Shown piece by piece: positions 34,817 through 44,770 of a stretch of DNA of 64,000 nt (position 1 is the stretch's first letter; the number at the start of each line of letters is the position of its first letter). Origin of the DNA: Terriglobus roseus DSM 18391 (GTDB lineage Bacteria; Acidobacteriota; Terriglobia; Terriglobales; Acidobacteriaceae); the NCBI RefSeq assembly GCF_000265425.1, contig NC_018014.1, forward strand, positions 62,001 through 126,000, written 5' to 3'. The notes beneath the pieces are model-generated. The model saw only the letters and a list, made by a program, of their open reading frames with translations, had not been told where the DNA came from and ran no database searches. The translations under genes and the position numbers were made by a program.

Positions 34817-37800
34817 ATGACTCACCAGAAATTTGTTCGCAGCCTTGCGTTCGCGTGCGTTTTGAGCGCCGCAGCCCTCGGCAGCGCCGCCCACGCGCAG
34901 AGTGCAGTTGACGGTGCCGTTGGCGGCACAGTGCACGACGCAACCGGCGCCATCGTACCCAGCGCGCAGATCACCGTCACCAACAACGGCACCAATGCCT
35001 CCCAGACGGTCAAGTCAGACGATCAGGGCTACTTCCGCGCCATCCACCTGCAGCCCGGCAGCTACACGATCGAAATTTCGGCACCCGGATTCGGTGGATA
35101 TAAGTCGAGCGCCGTTGTCGTCCAGGTCGGTCTGCTCACGAATGTCGATTCGAACCTGGCACCCGCCGGCACCACCACGGAAGTAACCGTCACCAGCGAA
35201 GTCCCGGCCATCAACACCACCTCGCCGGACTTCAACACCGTCATCGATCTGCAGATCCTTGGCAACCTGCCGGTGAATAACTACCGCTGGTCCAGCTACG
35301 CAGCCCTGACGCCCGGCGTCGTGTCGAACACGGACGGCTTCGGCCTCCTGAGCTTCCGCGGCCAGAGCGTCCTGCAGAACAACATCACCATCGACGGCGC
35401 AGATAACAACCAGGCCTTCTTCGGTGAAGAGCGCGGACGTACCCGTGCTGGCTACTCCACGGCGCAGAGCTCCATCCAGGAGTTCCAGGTCAACACCTCG
35501 AACTACACGGTGGAATACGGACGCGCGGTTGGCGGCGTCGTGAACTCCATCACCAAGAGCGGTACCAACAAGTTCCACGGCGATCTGTACTTCCGCGACC
35601 GTGATGCTGGCTGGGGTACGAAGAGCCCGACCACCGTTCTCACCACGCAGAACAGCAGCGGCGCATTCGTCAGCAACGTCATCAAGCCCAAGGATTGGCG
35701 CAAACAGTTTGGCGGCAGCATCGGCGGCCCCATCCTGCGCGACAAGCTCTTCTTCTTCTTCGCTGGCGACCGATTCATCCGTAACTTCCCCGGCACCGGC
35801 ATCGCCACCAGCCCGGCTTCGTTCTTCGCGACGCCAGACGCTGTGTTGCCGGCGGGCAAGGTCTGCGGCCAGACCAACCCCACCACCGGTGGTACCAATC
35901 CTGCTGCGCCGTCCACCATCGACGCCGCCGCCTGCACCTTGGCAACGAACCTCAGCAATGCCGGGATCGTCACCTCGTACGCGCAGGCAGTCACGCGTTA
36001 CACGGGCGGCCTGGCCGATCTCAACACCATGCTCGGACCCGTTCCCCGTACCGGCGAACAGACCATCCTGTTCCCCAAGGTCGACTGGCAGATCAACGGC
36101 CGCAACCGCGCATCCTTTGAGGTCAACCGCCTCAACTGGGCATCGCCCGCCGGCATTCAGACGCAGGCTACGAATAACTACGCCACACGCTCCTTCGGCG
36201 ATGACTTCGTCAAGCTCACCTTCGGCGTAGCCAAGCTGGACACCACCATCACGAACAGCCTCGTAAACCAGTTGCGTTACCAGTACGGTCGCGACTTCGA
36301 GTATGAGTTTGCGCAGACGCCGTCCACCCCCTACGAGCAGAACAATCTGCTTCGCAACGGTGCCGGCAATTACACCAATCCCCTGGGCCTGCCGCCTGCC
36401 GTCTTCATCACCAACGGCTTCAACTTCGGCACTGCAACCTTCCTGCAGCGCTCCAAGTATCCGGATGAGCGTCGCTGGCAGGTAGCCGACACCGCCAACT
36501 GGTCACGCGGTTCGCACAACGTCAAGTTCGGTGTGGATTACCTGCACACGTACGACCTCAGCACCAACCTGCGCACGCAGTATGGCTCCTTCAGCTACAA
36601 CAATCCGCAGAGCTACTTCACCGACCTGATCCTCGGACAGAGCACCAACCCCGCGGTTCAGGTACGCGCGAAGAACTACAACAGCTACCAGCAGGCCTTC
36701 GGTCCGCTCTCCTTCGACTTCGTCACGCACGACATTGGTGTCTTCGCGCAGGATGAGTGGAAGGCGTCGCCGCGCCTCAGCATCACCTACGGTGTTCGCT
36801 ACGAGCTGCAGCTCCTCCCGCAGACCTTCGCCGGTGTGCCTGTCAACGGCACCAGCTTCGGATCCAGCGCGATTGCTCAGACGGGCCAGATGCCGTCGGA
36901 CAAGAACAACATCGCTCCCCGCGTCGGCTTTGCCTTTGACCCCACCGGGAACGGCAAGACCTCCATCCGCGGCGGATTCGGTATCTTCTACGGCCGCACC
37001 ATCAACTCCACCATCTACAGCGCGCTTACCAGCACCGGCAACCTGAACCAGGTCAACGGCCAGCCGGTCTCGCAGGCTACGTTCAACTACACCTCCACGC
37101 AGGCGGGCGCTCCTTCGTTCCCGCAGATTGTGGGCAGCATCGGCACAGCAGGTGCGGCTCCCGCCTCCACCTTCTTCCAGCCCGGCTTCCAGAATCCGTA
37201 CTCGGAGCAGTTCGACCTCTCCATCCAGCACGATCTCGGCTGGCACACCATGATCGGCGCCAGCTACATCGGCGCTCTCGGCCGCAAGATGCCGAACTTC
37301 GTGGATGCCAACCTGCCCACGCCAACGAACAACGTGACCTACTCGGTGGCTGACGCAACCGGCGCCGGTCCGCTCGCAGCGGGCCGCCAGTTCTCTACGC
37401 GCTTCTACCAGCGTGGAACGGGTGCCAATTGCACACAGAACGGACCCAACTCCTTCGCTAACAGCGGCCGTCCCAATGGCTGCTTCGGCGCGATCACGGC
37501 CATCATCAGTCAGGCAGCTTCCAGCTACCATGCAGTCGTAGTGGAAGCGAAGCACCAGTTCTACCAGGGCCTGTCCTTCAACGTGAACTACACCTACTCG
37601 CACGCGCTGGACAACGGTGTAAACAGCACCACGTTCACCTCGACGAATGCCTTCACCGATCCGCTGAATCCCAGCCTTGACTACGGCAACTCTGACAACA
37701 ACGTGCCGCACCGCCTGGTCGCCTACGCCGTCTACACCACGCCGAAGTTCGTTCACGGACCGCTTGGCTACCTGTTGAACTCGTATGAGATTGCACCGAG

Positions 37801-38227
37801 CTTCGCTGGCCAAAGCGGCCTGCCCTACTCGGCCGCAAGCTCCGGAACGCCCACCACGGCTCGCGGTGACAACGGTGCCGCACTCTCCGCACTCGGCGGC
37901 GGCGTGAACGGTTCCAACGGCGCCTTCCGTATCCCCATCCTCGGCCGCAACACCTTCCGTCTTCCCCGGACATGGGTTGCGGATCTCCGCCTCTCCAAGC
38001 GTTTCGATATTCGCGACAACATGAATTTCGAACTGCTCATCGAGAGCTTCAACATCCTCAACCACTACAACACCACCCAGGTGAATACCTCGGCCTACAA
38101 CGTCACCACGTCGGCCACAGGCAACAGCCTGGTCTACAACTCGGCCTTCGGCACGCGCACCGCTGTCAACAGCAACCTTGCCTACAGCCCGCGCCAGGTA
38201 CAGGTGGGAGCCCGCTTCCACTTCTAA
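34817..38227 (+). CDS. TonB-dependent receptor with carboxypeptidase-regulatory-like N-terminus
   Basis: This 1136-residue outer-membrane protein has the architecture typical of acidobacterial polysaccharide/oligomer transporters. A signal peptide (MTHQKFVRSLAFACVLSAAA, cleavage near AHA) precedes a CarboxypepD_reg-like Ig domain (about 30-115: GGTVHDATGAIVPSAQITVT, FRAIHLQPGSYTIEISAPGF). Next come a plug domain (about 125-250, with RGQSVLQNNITIDGADNNQ) and a large beta-barrel ending in RQVQVGARFHF with a terminal aromatic residue. No close substrate clue is present. A strong terminator follows. It needs a TonB motor such as the one at 1.8-4.5 kb. Confidence 0.92.
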   Translation: MTHQKFVRSLAFACVLSAAALGSAAHAQSAVDGAVGGTVHDATGAIVPSAQITVTNNGTNASQTVKSDDQGYFRAIHLQPGSYTIEISAPGFGGYKSSAVVVQVGLLTNVDSNLAPAGTTTEVTVTSEVPAINTTSPDFNTVIDLQILGNLPVNNYRWSSYAALTPGVVSNTDGFGLLSFRGQSVLQNNITIDGADNNQAFFGEERGRTRAGYSTAQSSIQEFQVNTSNYTVEYGRAVGGVVNSITKSGTNKFHGDLYFRDRDAGWGTKSPTTVLTTQNSSGAFVSNVIKPKDWRKQFGGSIGGPILRDKLFFFFAGDRFIRNFPGTGIATSPASFFATPDAVLPAGKVCGQTNPTTGGTNPAAPSTIDAAACTLATNLSNAGIVTSYAQAVTRYTGGLADLNTMLGPVPRTGEQTILFPKVDWQINGRNRASFEVNRLNWASPAGIQTQATNNYATRSFGDDFVKLTFGVAKLDTTITNSLVNQLRYQYGRDFEYEFAQTPSTPYEQNNLLRNGAGNYTNPLGLPPAVFITNGFNFGTATFLQRSKYPDERRWQVADTANWSRGSHNVKFGVDYLHTYDLSTNLRTQYGSFSYNNPQSYFTDLILGQSTNPAVQVRAKNYNSYQQAFGPLSFDFVTHDIGVFAQDEWKASPRLSITYGVRYELQLLPQTFAGVPVNGTSFGSSAIAQTGQMPSDKNNIAPRVGFAFDPTGNGKTSIRGGFGIFYGRTINSTIYSALTSTGNLNQVNGQPVSQATFNYTSTQAGAPSFPQIVGSIGTAGAAPASTFFQPGFQNPYSEQFDLSIQHDLGWHTMIGASYIGALGRKMPNFVDANLPTPTNNVTYSVADATGAGPLAAGRQFSTRFYQRGTGANCTQNGPNSFANSGRPNGCFGAITAIISQAASSYHAVVVEAKHQFYQGLSFNVNYTYSHALDNGVNSTTFTSTNAFTDPLNPSLDYGNSDNNVPHRLVAYAVYTTPKFVHGPLGYLLNSYEIAPSFAGQSGLPYSAASSGTPTTARGDNGAALSALGGGVNGSNGAFRIPILGRNTFRLPRTWVADLRLSKRFDIRDNMNFELLIESFNILNHYNTTQVNTSAYNVTTSATGNSLVYNSAFGTRTAVNSNLAYSPRQVQVGARFHF

Positions 38228-38247
38228 CCAGCCGTAAGCAGCATCGG

Positions 38248-38281
38248 AAGGGCGGTGGCTTAGGCCACCGCCCTTTTGTTT
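38248..38281 (+). terminator. Rho-independent terminator after the first receptor
   Basis: A perfect 12-bp stem (AAGGGCGGTGGC / GCCACCGCCCTT, loop TTAG) is followed by TTGTTT. It lies 20 bases after the stop codon. Confidence 0.9.
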
Positions 38282-38399
38282 CCCATGACGCATCGTTCTC
38301 CACCGGGCGGACTCCGAAACACCGTTCTGATACGCTCCCTGCAAATCAGAACTCAAAACCGCCAGGACCTGCCTCACAGGTCATCCATGGAGAGCGCGT

Positions 38400-41300
38400 G
38401 TGCGCCCGTCTCACCGCTTCACCGCACCGCTGCTGGGCCTCGCACTGCTCGGTGCCCACGCCGCCCACGCGCAGGACACCACCACCGGAGCACTCAGCGG
38501 CCTGGTGCATGACACCACCGGCGCAGCGATACATGGAGCCTCGCTCGATCTCATAGACAGCACCAGCGCCACCCGCCACACCACCACAGACCAGCTCGGC
38601 GAGTTCTTCCTCGCAGCCCTGCCACCCGGCCCATACCGCATCCAGATCAACGCCGGTGGCTTCGCCCCACTGCAGATCGACCGAGCAGACGTAGCCCTCG
38701 GCCAAACACTCCGCATCAATCCGAAGCTGACAATCGGCACCATCTCTCAGACCACCGAAGTGCCTGCCGCAGACGATCTCCCGGGCTTCGACGCCCCAGT
38801 AAATGCCAACCTCTCACCCACTGATCTCCAACTCCTGCCACTCGACGGCCGCCGCTTCCAGCAGTTCGCGCCGCTAACCCCACTCGTCAGCAGCGAAGAC
38901 ACCCCGCCCGACGAAGCCAACACCGCGTCGCCCGACGCCGACTCCCCACAGCTAAGCTTCCGCGGCATCGCACCCTCGCAGAACCGCTACACACTCGACG
39001 GCGCCAACATGACCCGGGCCTTTGACGGCGAACCTCGCGGTGGACGCGTCCTCCCCTTCACCGTCCCGCAAGAGGCCGTGCAGGAGTTCCAGGTGCGCGC
39101 CATCGGTGCCGGAACTCCCCTCGGCCGCGACGCCGGCGGCTCCGTCACCACCGTCACCCGCCGGGGCGAAACAGCCTTCCACGGCTCAGCCTTCTTCCTC
39201 CTTCGCAACAGCGGCGTCGGCGCGTCCAATCCCTTCGCCGTCAGCACCCGTTACAACAACGGCCAACCCACCACCGCCCCTGTCAAACCACGCGATCGGC
39301 GCGAACAGTTCGGAGCCTCCGTCGGAGGCCCGCTCCTGCCCCACGAACATCTCTTCGGCTTCCTCGCGGCAGAGGGCCAGCGCCGCAGCTTCCCGGCAAT
39401 CTCCTCGCCCAGCGACCCAGCCTTCTTCAACCTCACCGCCATTCAGACAGCACTCCTCGCCAACCGAGGCGTCGCTGCCACCGCCACCACTCGTGCTCTC
39501 GCCTTCCTCGACAGCCTCACCGGCCCCATCCCCCGCAATGCAGACGAGTTCGCCCTCCTGCCGCGCATCGACTGGCACCCCGGCGCGCGCACCATCCTCA
39601 CTGCACAGTTCGCCCACACCCGCCTCAGCGCACCCTCCGGCCAGCGGTCAGACCCCGTCCTGGCTCACGGCCGCGGCAGCATCGGCGACATCTTCGTCCA
39701 CGCCGACTCAGGACTCCTGCGAGCCACCCTTGCGCTCTCACGCCGTTGGCTCGCCCAGGCCCACGCCAGCTACAGCCGCGACGCCAGCTTCGTCCAGCTA
39801 CCGCAACCGCTCATCAACGAGCCCAAGACCGGCCCCGGCGGTGCCGCGCCCCAGGTCGCCGTCGCCGAATCCTTCAGCTTCGGCAGCTCCGCATCCCTCG
39901 GCGCGCGCCGCCAGCCCGACGAGCGCATCACCGAGTTCGCCGCGCACCTCAACTACACCGGCCGCGCCCACACCATCACGCTCGGCGCAGCGGTCAACGG
40001 CACTGACGAACGCATCGGCGCACGCGAAGCCAGCAGCGGCGCCTACGACTACACCAGCGGCACCACCAGCGGACGCGCGGGAGGTCTCGTCGACTTCATC
40101 ACCGACTTCACCTACTCCGCCACCAGCTACCCCAACGGCGGCTGCCCCTCCATCTACGCGGCCGTGCACCTCTTCTGCTTCCGCAGCTTCACGCAGACCT
40201 TCGGCACAGTGCCCGAGACCCGCTTCCACACCACCGCCCTCAGTGTCTTCGCAGGCGACGGCTGGCGCGTCACGCCGCACCTCCGCATCGACGCCGGCGT
40301 ACGTTACGAGTACCTCCGCCTACCACCCACACAAACACCCAACACCGCGCTTGACGCCGCATTCAGCACCGTCGCCACCACATCGACCATGCCGTCCGAC
40401 ACCAACAATCTCGCGCCGCATCTCGGCATCGCTTACGCCGTCGGCAACGGCACCATGGTGCGCGTCAGCTACGGCTATCACTTCGGCGACATGCCCGGCC
40501 GCACGCTCCAGCAACTGCTCGAGAACACCGCTCAACCCAAAAGTCAGGTCTCCCTACGCCTCACACCGCGCACCATCCTTGACCCCGCATGCGCCAGCGC
40601 CGGCACCAACTTCGGCTATCCAGCCACCTTCATCTGCTCGCCCTTCGGCGCACTGCAGACAGGCGCAGCCACCATGGTCGCCCACGGCTTCCAGCTCCCG
40701 GCCGTTCAGACCGGCGAACTCTCCCTCACGCACCAGATCGCCGACCGAACCACCCTCAGCGCAACCTACGTCGTCGCCCTCAACCGCCAACTACCCAACA
40801 CCACCGAACTCAACATCGCTCCCAGCGCCGCCAACATCGCCTTCCGCATCATCCGCAGCGGTGGCGAACCCGGCGCACGCAACGGCGACGTCTCCCACAT
40901 CCCGCTCTACACCGCACGCCTCACCAACGCCTTCGGCCCAGTCACGGCGCTGCTCTCCAACGGCAACGGCAGCTACAACGCGCTCGCCCTGCAACTCGAC
41001 CACAGCACCGCCACAAGCCTCAACCTGCGAGCATCCTGGACCTGGTCGAAGGCACTCGACACCCTCCGCAGCACCAGCTCTGCACCCGACGAAGACGCGC
41101 AACTCGACCCCGTCCAGCCGCTTTACGACCGAGCCCCCTCAAACTTCAATCACACCCACCGTATCGTCGCCACCGCTGTCTGGCAGCCACACGCACGCGC
41201 TCGCCTGGCGAACGCCGTGATCAACGGCTGGTCTCTCGCACCCGTCGTCATCGCACAAAGTGGCCGGCCCTACAGCTACAAACTCAGCGGCGGCTCCGCG

Positions 41301-41684
41301 CTCACCGGCGGACGAGAGTCCCTCAACGGCTCTGGCGGCGCCACCTACCTGCCCAGTGTCGGTCGCAACACGCTACGCCTGCCATGGTCTTCCACGCTTG
41401 ATCTCCGGCTGGCACGCACCCTCACTACCGGCGAACGCGCACACCTCCGCCTCACCGCTGAGGCCTTCAACCTGCTCAACCATGTGAACCTGACCGCCGT
41501 GCAACAGCGCGCATTCCTCATCGGCACCGCAGGCACCGACGGCATCGTCCCGCTCACCTTTCAGGACGCGGCAACCATCGCCGCAGAAGGCCTCACCAGC
41601 AAACCCTTCGGCACACCGACCAGCTCCGCCGCCAGCCCGAACCGGGAACGCCGCCTGCAATTCGGCCTGCGTTACGACTGGTAG
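38400..41684 (+). CDS. TonB-dependent receptor with carboxypeptidase-regulatory-like N-terminus (second)
   Basis: This second receptor has 1094 residues and the same domain order as its neighbour. A signal peptide (LLGLALLGAHAAHA) is followed by the Ig-like domain (GALSGLVHDTTGAAIHGASL), then a plug domain with ASPDADSPQLSFRGIAPSQN and RYTLDGANMTRAF. The barrel ends REREL-like at RERRLQFGLRYDW. The start is GTG 38400 with GGAGAG six bases upstream. Sequence identity to the first receptor looks low outside landmarks, and it carries long Ala/Thr-rich loops, so this is an old duplication or independent acquisition. A terminator separates the two genes, so they are probably transcribed apart. Confidence 0.9.
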   Translation: MRPSHRFTAPLLGLALLGAHAAHAQDTTTGALSGLVHDTTGAAIHGASLDLIDSTSATRHTTTDQLGEFFLAALPPGPYRIQINAGGFAPLQIDRADVALGQTLRINPKLTIGTISQTTEVPAADDLPGFDAPVNANLSPTDLQLLPLDGRRFQQFAPLTPLVSSEDTPPDEANTASPDADSPQLSFRGIAPSQNRYTLDGANMTRAFDGEPRGGRVLPFTVPQEAVQEFQVRAIGAGTPLGRDAGGSVTTVTRRGETAFHGSAFFLLRNSGVGASNPFAVSTRYNNGQPTTAPVKPRDRREQFGASVGGPLLPHEHLFGFLAAEGQRRSFPAISSPSDPAFFNLTAIQTALLANRGVAATATTRALAFLDSLTGPIPRNADEFALLPRIDWHPGARTILTAQFAHTRLSAPSGQRSDPVLAHGRGSIGDIFVHADSGLLRATLALSRRWLAQAHASYSRDASFVQLPQPLINEPKTGPGGAAPQVAVAESFSFGSSASLGARRQPDERITEFAAHLNYTGRAHTITLGAAVNGTDERIGAREASSGAYDYTSGTTSGRAGGLVDFITDFTYSATSYPNGGCPSIYAAVHLFCFRSFTQTFGTVPETRFHTTALSVFAGDGWRVTPHLRIDAGVRYEYLRLPPTQTPNTALDAAFSTVATTSTMPSDTNNLAPHLGIAYAVGNGTMVRVSYGYHFGDMPGRTLQQLLENTAQPKSQVSLRLTPRTILDPACASAGTNFGYPATFICSPFGALQTGAATMVAHGFQLPAVQTGELSLTHQIADRTTLSATYVVALNRQLPNTTELNIAPSAANIAFRIIRSGGEPGARNGDVSHIPLYTARLTNAFGPVTALLSNGNGSYNALALQLDHSTATSLNLRASWTWSKALDTLRSTSSAPDEDAQLDPVQPLYDRAPSNFNHTHRIVATAVWQPHARARLANAVINGWSLAPVVIAQSGRPYSYKLSGGSALTGGRESLNGSGGATYLPSVGRNTLRLPWSSTLDLRLARTLTTGERAHLRLTAEAFNLLNHVNLTAVQQRAFLIGTAGTDGIVPLTFQDAATIAAEGLTSKPFGTPTSSAASPNRERRLQFGLRYDW

Positions 41685-41689
41685 AGCAG

Positions 41690-42289
41690 CTAAAGCGTCG
41701 CGCCGCTCGAAGCCTTCTCCGCAAACCGCCCAATCCACGGCAGCTGGTACGGCTTCCCGCCAAATGCCTGCACCACCGCCACCAGCCACGTCGCCAGCCA
41801 CACCAGCGACACCACACTGATGATCGAATACGCCATCACAACCGGCAGCAAAGCATCCAGCACATTCTCGATCGCATGCAACGCCGCCACGGCCAGGAAA
41901 AAGAAGATCGACTGAAAGCTGTGGAATCGCACCAGCCGGTTCGATTTGTACGGCTCCACCAGCAGGAAGAAGACCGCAGGCACCAGCGTCATATAAGCCA
42001 GGCCAGCCGCCAGGTTCGGTTGCAAGCCATACGCCGGCGGCGGATCATACGGGTAGGGCGGATACGGTGCGGTATACGGCGGTGAGGACCCCTCGTCCGT
42101 CGCAGACTGAGTTCGAGCCTCGCGACTCGCCTCCGCTTCCGGCGCAACAGCGCGCTCTCCAGACGACCGCCTGCCTTCGCCCTCGGTGGTCTGCGTCTCC
42201 GTACCGGCGGCCGCAGTGTACGCAGGGCCATACACTGGTTCCGCGCCGGAACTGTTCAGCTCTGGATCGTGGGGCGGGTTCGTACTCAT
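41690..42289 (-). CDS. DUF4870-family membrane protein
   Basis: This 199-residue protein has a long, disordered, Glu/Pro/Tyr-rich N-terminus (about 1-95, including PPYTAPYPPYPYDPPPAYGL) and a C-terminal membrane domain of three to four helices. The latter (LAAGLAYMTLVPAVFFLLVE, then RFHSFQSIFFFLAVAAL) matches the DUF4870/Tic20-like pattern. The ATG at 42289 (MSTNPPHDPELN) is chosen over 42376 because the extra residues are Arg-rich and non-membrane-like. Function is unknown. It is divergent from the DedA-rhodanese gene. Confidence 0.8.
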   Translation of the reverse strand: MSTNPPHDPELNSSGAEPVYGPAYTAAAGTETQTTEGEGRRSSGERAVAPEAEASREARTQSATDEGSSPPYTAPYPPYPYDPPPAYGLQPNLAAGLAYMTLVPAVFFLLVEPYKSNRLVRFHSFQSIFFFLAVAALHAIENVLDALLPVVMAYSIISVVSLVWLATWLVAVVQAFGGKPYQLPWIGRFAEKASSGATL

Positions 42290-42496
42290 CTCGTCTGCCT
42301 CATCGCTCGCTCTGGCTGTTCGCCTTGGCGCATGTGTCCCATCCAACACCCTTGCAGGATGCAGGGCAACCGCCACACGGAAACAAATTGGATGCTGCCA
42401 ACTCCGGCGCGTTTGCCGGTCACGTCATTCTGCAATGCAAGCCATACCCTCGGCACATTCCGCATCCTAGTTGCGAAGGCACACACAGGGACAACC

Positions 42497-43480
42497 ATGA
42501 GTCTGGCAGCATGGGTAGCAGCGCATGGATATCTCTCCGTCGCCGGCCTCCTTCTCATTTCGGCACTTGGTCTCCCTCTGCCCGCGGGACTCGCCCTCAT
42601 CCTGGGCGGTGCTGCAGCTCACGGCGGCTCACTCAGCCTGTTCATCCTCGTCCCGCTCTGCGTCCTCGCGGAGAGCATCGGCGCCACGGTTCTGTACTCC
42701 GGCGGACGTCTTACTGGCTGGTGGCTCCTCGGCCGTCTCTGCCGCCTCACCATCGATCCGGAAGTCTGCATCTTCCGCTCGGCGGACTTCTTTTACGAGC
42801 GCGGCCCCCGCGTCCTCCTCGTTGCCCGTTTCATCCCCGGCCTCAACAGCATGGCGCCACCGCTCGCTGGCAGCCTCAACATGCGCCCGCTCAAGTTCTG
42901 GTCACTCGACTTCTGCGGAGCCATGCTCCACGTCAGCACCTGGATCGCCGTCGGTTACTTCCTCAGCCACTACATCAAGCTCGTCACCCAGGCCCTCGCC
43001 GTCGTCGGCCACGTCGCGCTCGGCTTCGTCCTGGTGGCGCTCGCGGGTTACGCAGCGCTGTGGGCCTTCATCAAGATGCGCGACCGCCGGTACCGCAACG
43101 TGCAGCGCGTCTCCGCCGATGAAGTCGTCCAGCGCCTCGAAAACCCCGATCCCTCGCGCCCCATCGTCATCGCAGACGTTCGCTCCCACGGCTACTACGA
43201 CCCCGGCATGCAGCGCATCAAGAACAGCATCCGCGTCGAACCCAACCGCCTCGGTGCCGAACTCGACGCGCTTCGCGAGACCCTCGCGCCCGAGTGCGAC
43301 ATCTACGTCTACTGCTCCTGCGTCCGCGACGCCACCAGCATCCGCATCGCACACGCCATGGAAACCCGTGGCACCCGCGTCCGCGTCATCGAAGGTGGGC
43401 TGCGAGCCTGGGTCAAATCCGGCTGCCCAACCGAACCCGTTCCGGCTGGCGAACTGCGCCACCTGCCTCGCTTCGAATAA
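42497..43480 (+). CDS. DedA/SNARE-associated membrane protein fused to a rhodanese domain
   Basis: This 327-residue protein joins a DedA (VTT) membrane domain to a cytoplasmic rhodanese. Residues about 1-200 contain the DedA helices and the landmark segments GLPLPAGLALILGGAAA and FYERGPRVLLVARFIPGLNS (the F/YxxxGxxxxxxxRFxPGxR/N-type motif). Residues about 215-320 form a rhodanese-like fold with VIADVRSHGYYD. The putative active-site loop YCSCVRDATS contains Cys residues at the expected place, so thiol or persulfide transfer is possible. DedA proteins move undecaprenyl phosphate or phospholipids (family knowledge). The ATG is preceded by AGGGA. Confidence 0.88.
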   Translation: MSLAAWVAAHGYLSVAGLLLISALGLPLPAGLALILGGAAAHGGSLSLFILVPLCVLAESIGATVLYSGGRLTGWWLLGRLCRLTIDPEVCIFRSADFFYERGPRVLLVARFIPGLNSMAPPLAGSLNMRPLKFWSLDFCGAMLHVSTWIAVGYFLSHYIKLVTQALAVVGHVALGFVLVALAGYAALWAFIKMRDRRYRNVQRVSADEVVQRLENPDPSRPIVIADVRSHGYYDPGMQRIKNSIRVEPNRLGAELDALRETLAPECDIYVYCSCVRDATSIRIAHAMETRGTRVRVIEGGLRAWVKSGCPTEPVPAGELRHLPRFE

Positions 43481-43556
43481 CAGCAACAACCCGCTTGCCC
43501 ACCGTATCCGTCCTGTGTGAGACTTCCCCCGGCTCTCCAACGTCGGAGCAATACCC

Positions 43557-44720
43557 TTGTTCACACAGGCTCCAGGCCGCCCGCGCTGGCTTACGGCGTT
43601 CGCCGTGGCAGCCCTCTTCTGCGCCTGTCAGGCGTTACACGCGCAGACGCCGCCTGCTTCTGACCACGACTCCGACCCCGCACTCTTCCGCGTCTATACC
43701 AACCTGCTCCAGATTCCGGTCCTCATCCTCGATCCGTTCCTGCAGCCGGTAAAACCAGTCGATCCGAACAAGTTCACCATCCAGTTCGACGAGCTCAAGC
43801 CCGTCCGCCCGCGGCTCGTTCGTCTCCAGGGTGACGACCCCATCACGCTCGCCATCCTCATTGATCGCACTCACCCCAACAGTCTTCTGCCCGCGCTCGC
43901 CGACGCACTGGCTGCACTCACACCCGGTCTGCTCAGTCAGCGAGATCGTGTCGTCCTCTACGAAACCGACGGCTGCCACCTGCGGCGCCACGGCGAATTG
44001 CTGCCCGTGCAGCGAGCCCTGCTGCAGGCCTACGCCGCGTTTGCTGCCACCGGCTCCCCGCCCAATCGCTCCATGGATTCCTGCTCGAAGAACACAGGCC
44101 TGTGGAGATCCGTCGCCACCGTCGCCGCCAGCCTTTCCACGCAGCCCGGCCGCCGTATCCTGCTCGCCGTGACGGACGGCATCGACAATGACCACGATTA
44201 CAGCTCGGAAAAAGCGCGTAACGTCGCCACCATCACAGGCGTCGCCATCTTCTCCGTCGCAGAACGCGGCAAGGTACCGCCCGGCCACACACTTCCCGGC
44301 TCCTCGTACATCCCATCGGGCCCAGGCAGCCGTGGATCCCGCGGCTTTACCTCCATCCCCATGCAGTCCCCAGCCAGCGCCAGCGATCTCGCCGTCATGA
44401 GCGAGTTCAGTGGTGGCATGCTCCTCGAAACGGACGCTCACGCCCTGCCCACAACGCTCAACCGCTTCGTCACACTCGTCCGCGGCCGCTACATCGTGGA
44501 GTTCAACCGTCCAGAGAACCTCGGCCCCGGCCAGCACATCCTCAACGTCAGCATCGGCCAGCCACGCTACTTCATTCGCCCCGCCGGCACCTCGATGCCC
44601 ATAGCCGATCCCACCAAACTCGACCCCAGCGTTCAACACGGCCCGCTCTCCCAACGCCCGCCCGACCCCGACCAGCTCGCACCGCCACAGATCACCTCCA
44701 CCACGGAACCGGCGAAGTAG
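43557..44720 (+). CDS. VWFA-related exported protein (TIGR03436 type)
   Basis: This 387-residue protein has a signal peptide ([19 protein letters not shown]) and a von Willebrand A-like fold of the acidobacterial VWFA-related class. The first VWA strand is [13 protein letters not shown], where the metal site DxSxS is degenerate (D-R-T-H-P). [14 protein letters not shown] represents the later Asp-containing strand. The TTG start at 43557 is supported by GGAG nine bases upstream. The C-terminal region contains [20 protein letters not shown], commonly seen in this family. Function is unknown; a protein-interaction role at the envelope is likely. Confidence 0.8.
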   Translation: MFTQAPGRPRWLTAFAVAALFCACQALHAQTPPASDHDSDPALFRVYTNLLQIPVLILDPFLQPVKPVDPNKFTIQFDELKPVRPRLVRLQGDDPITLAILIDRTHPNSLLPALADALAALTPGLLSQRDRVVLYETDGCHLRRHGELLPVQRALLQAYAAFAATGSPPNRSMDSCSKNTGLWRSVATVAASLSTQPGRRILLAVTDGIDNDHDYSSEKARNVATITGVAIFSVAERGKVPPGHTLPGSSYIPSGPGSRGSRGFTSIPMQSPASASDLAVMSEFSGGMLLETDAHALPTTLNRFVTLVRGRYIVEFNRPENLGPGQHILNVSIGQPRYFIRPAGTSMPIADPTKLDPSVQHGPLSQRPPDPDQLAPPQITSTTEPAK

Positions 44721-44770
44721 CAGCTCTGGGCTCCGGATGGCTGCATCGCCACCCTCGTAAAATAAAACTC

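Noticed and set aside
36503..38377. A 624-codon minus-strand ORF opposite the first TonB-dependent receptor
   Set aside because: It overlaps a complete receptor gene in antisense, has no domain landmarks or signal, and is Val/Gly/Arg/Ala-rich as expected from the complement of GC-rich codons.
39022..41220. A 732-codon plus-strand ORF inside the second receptor in another frame
   Set aside because: It is composed mainly of Ser, Pro, Thr and Ala, the typical shadow of GC-biased third positions; the receptor frame carries all recognisable motifs.
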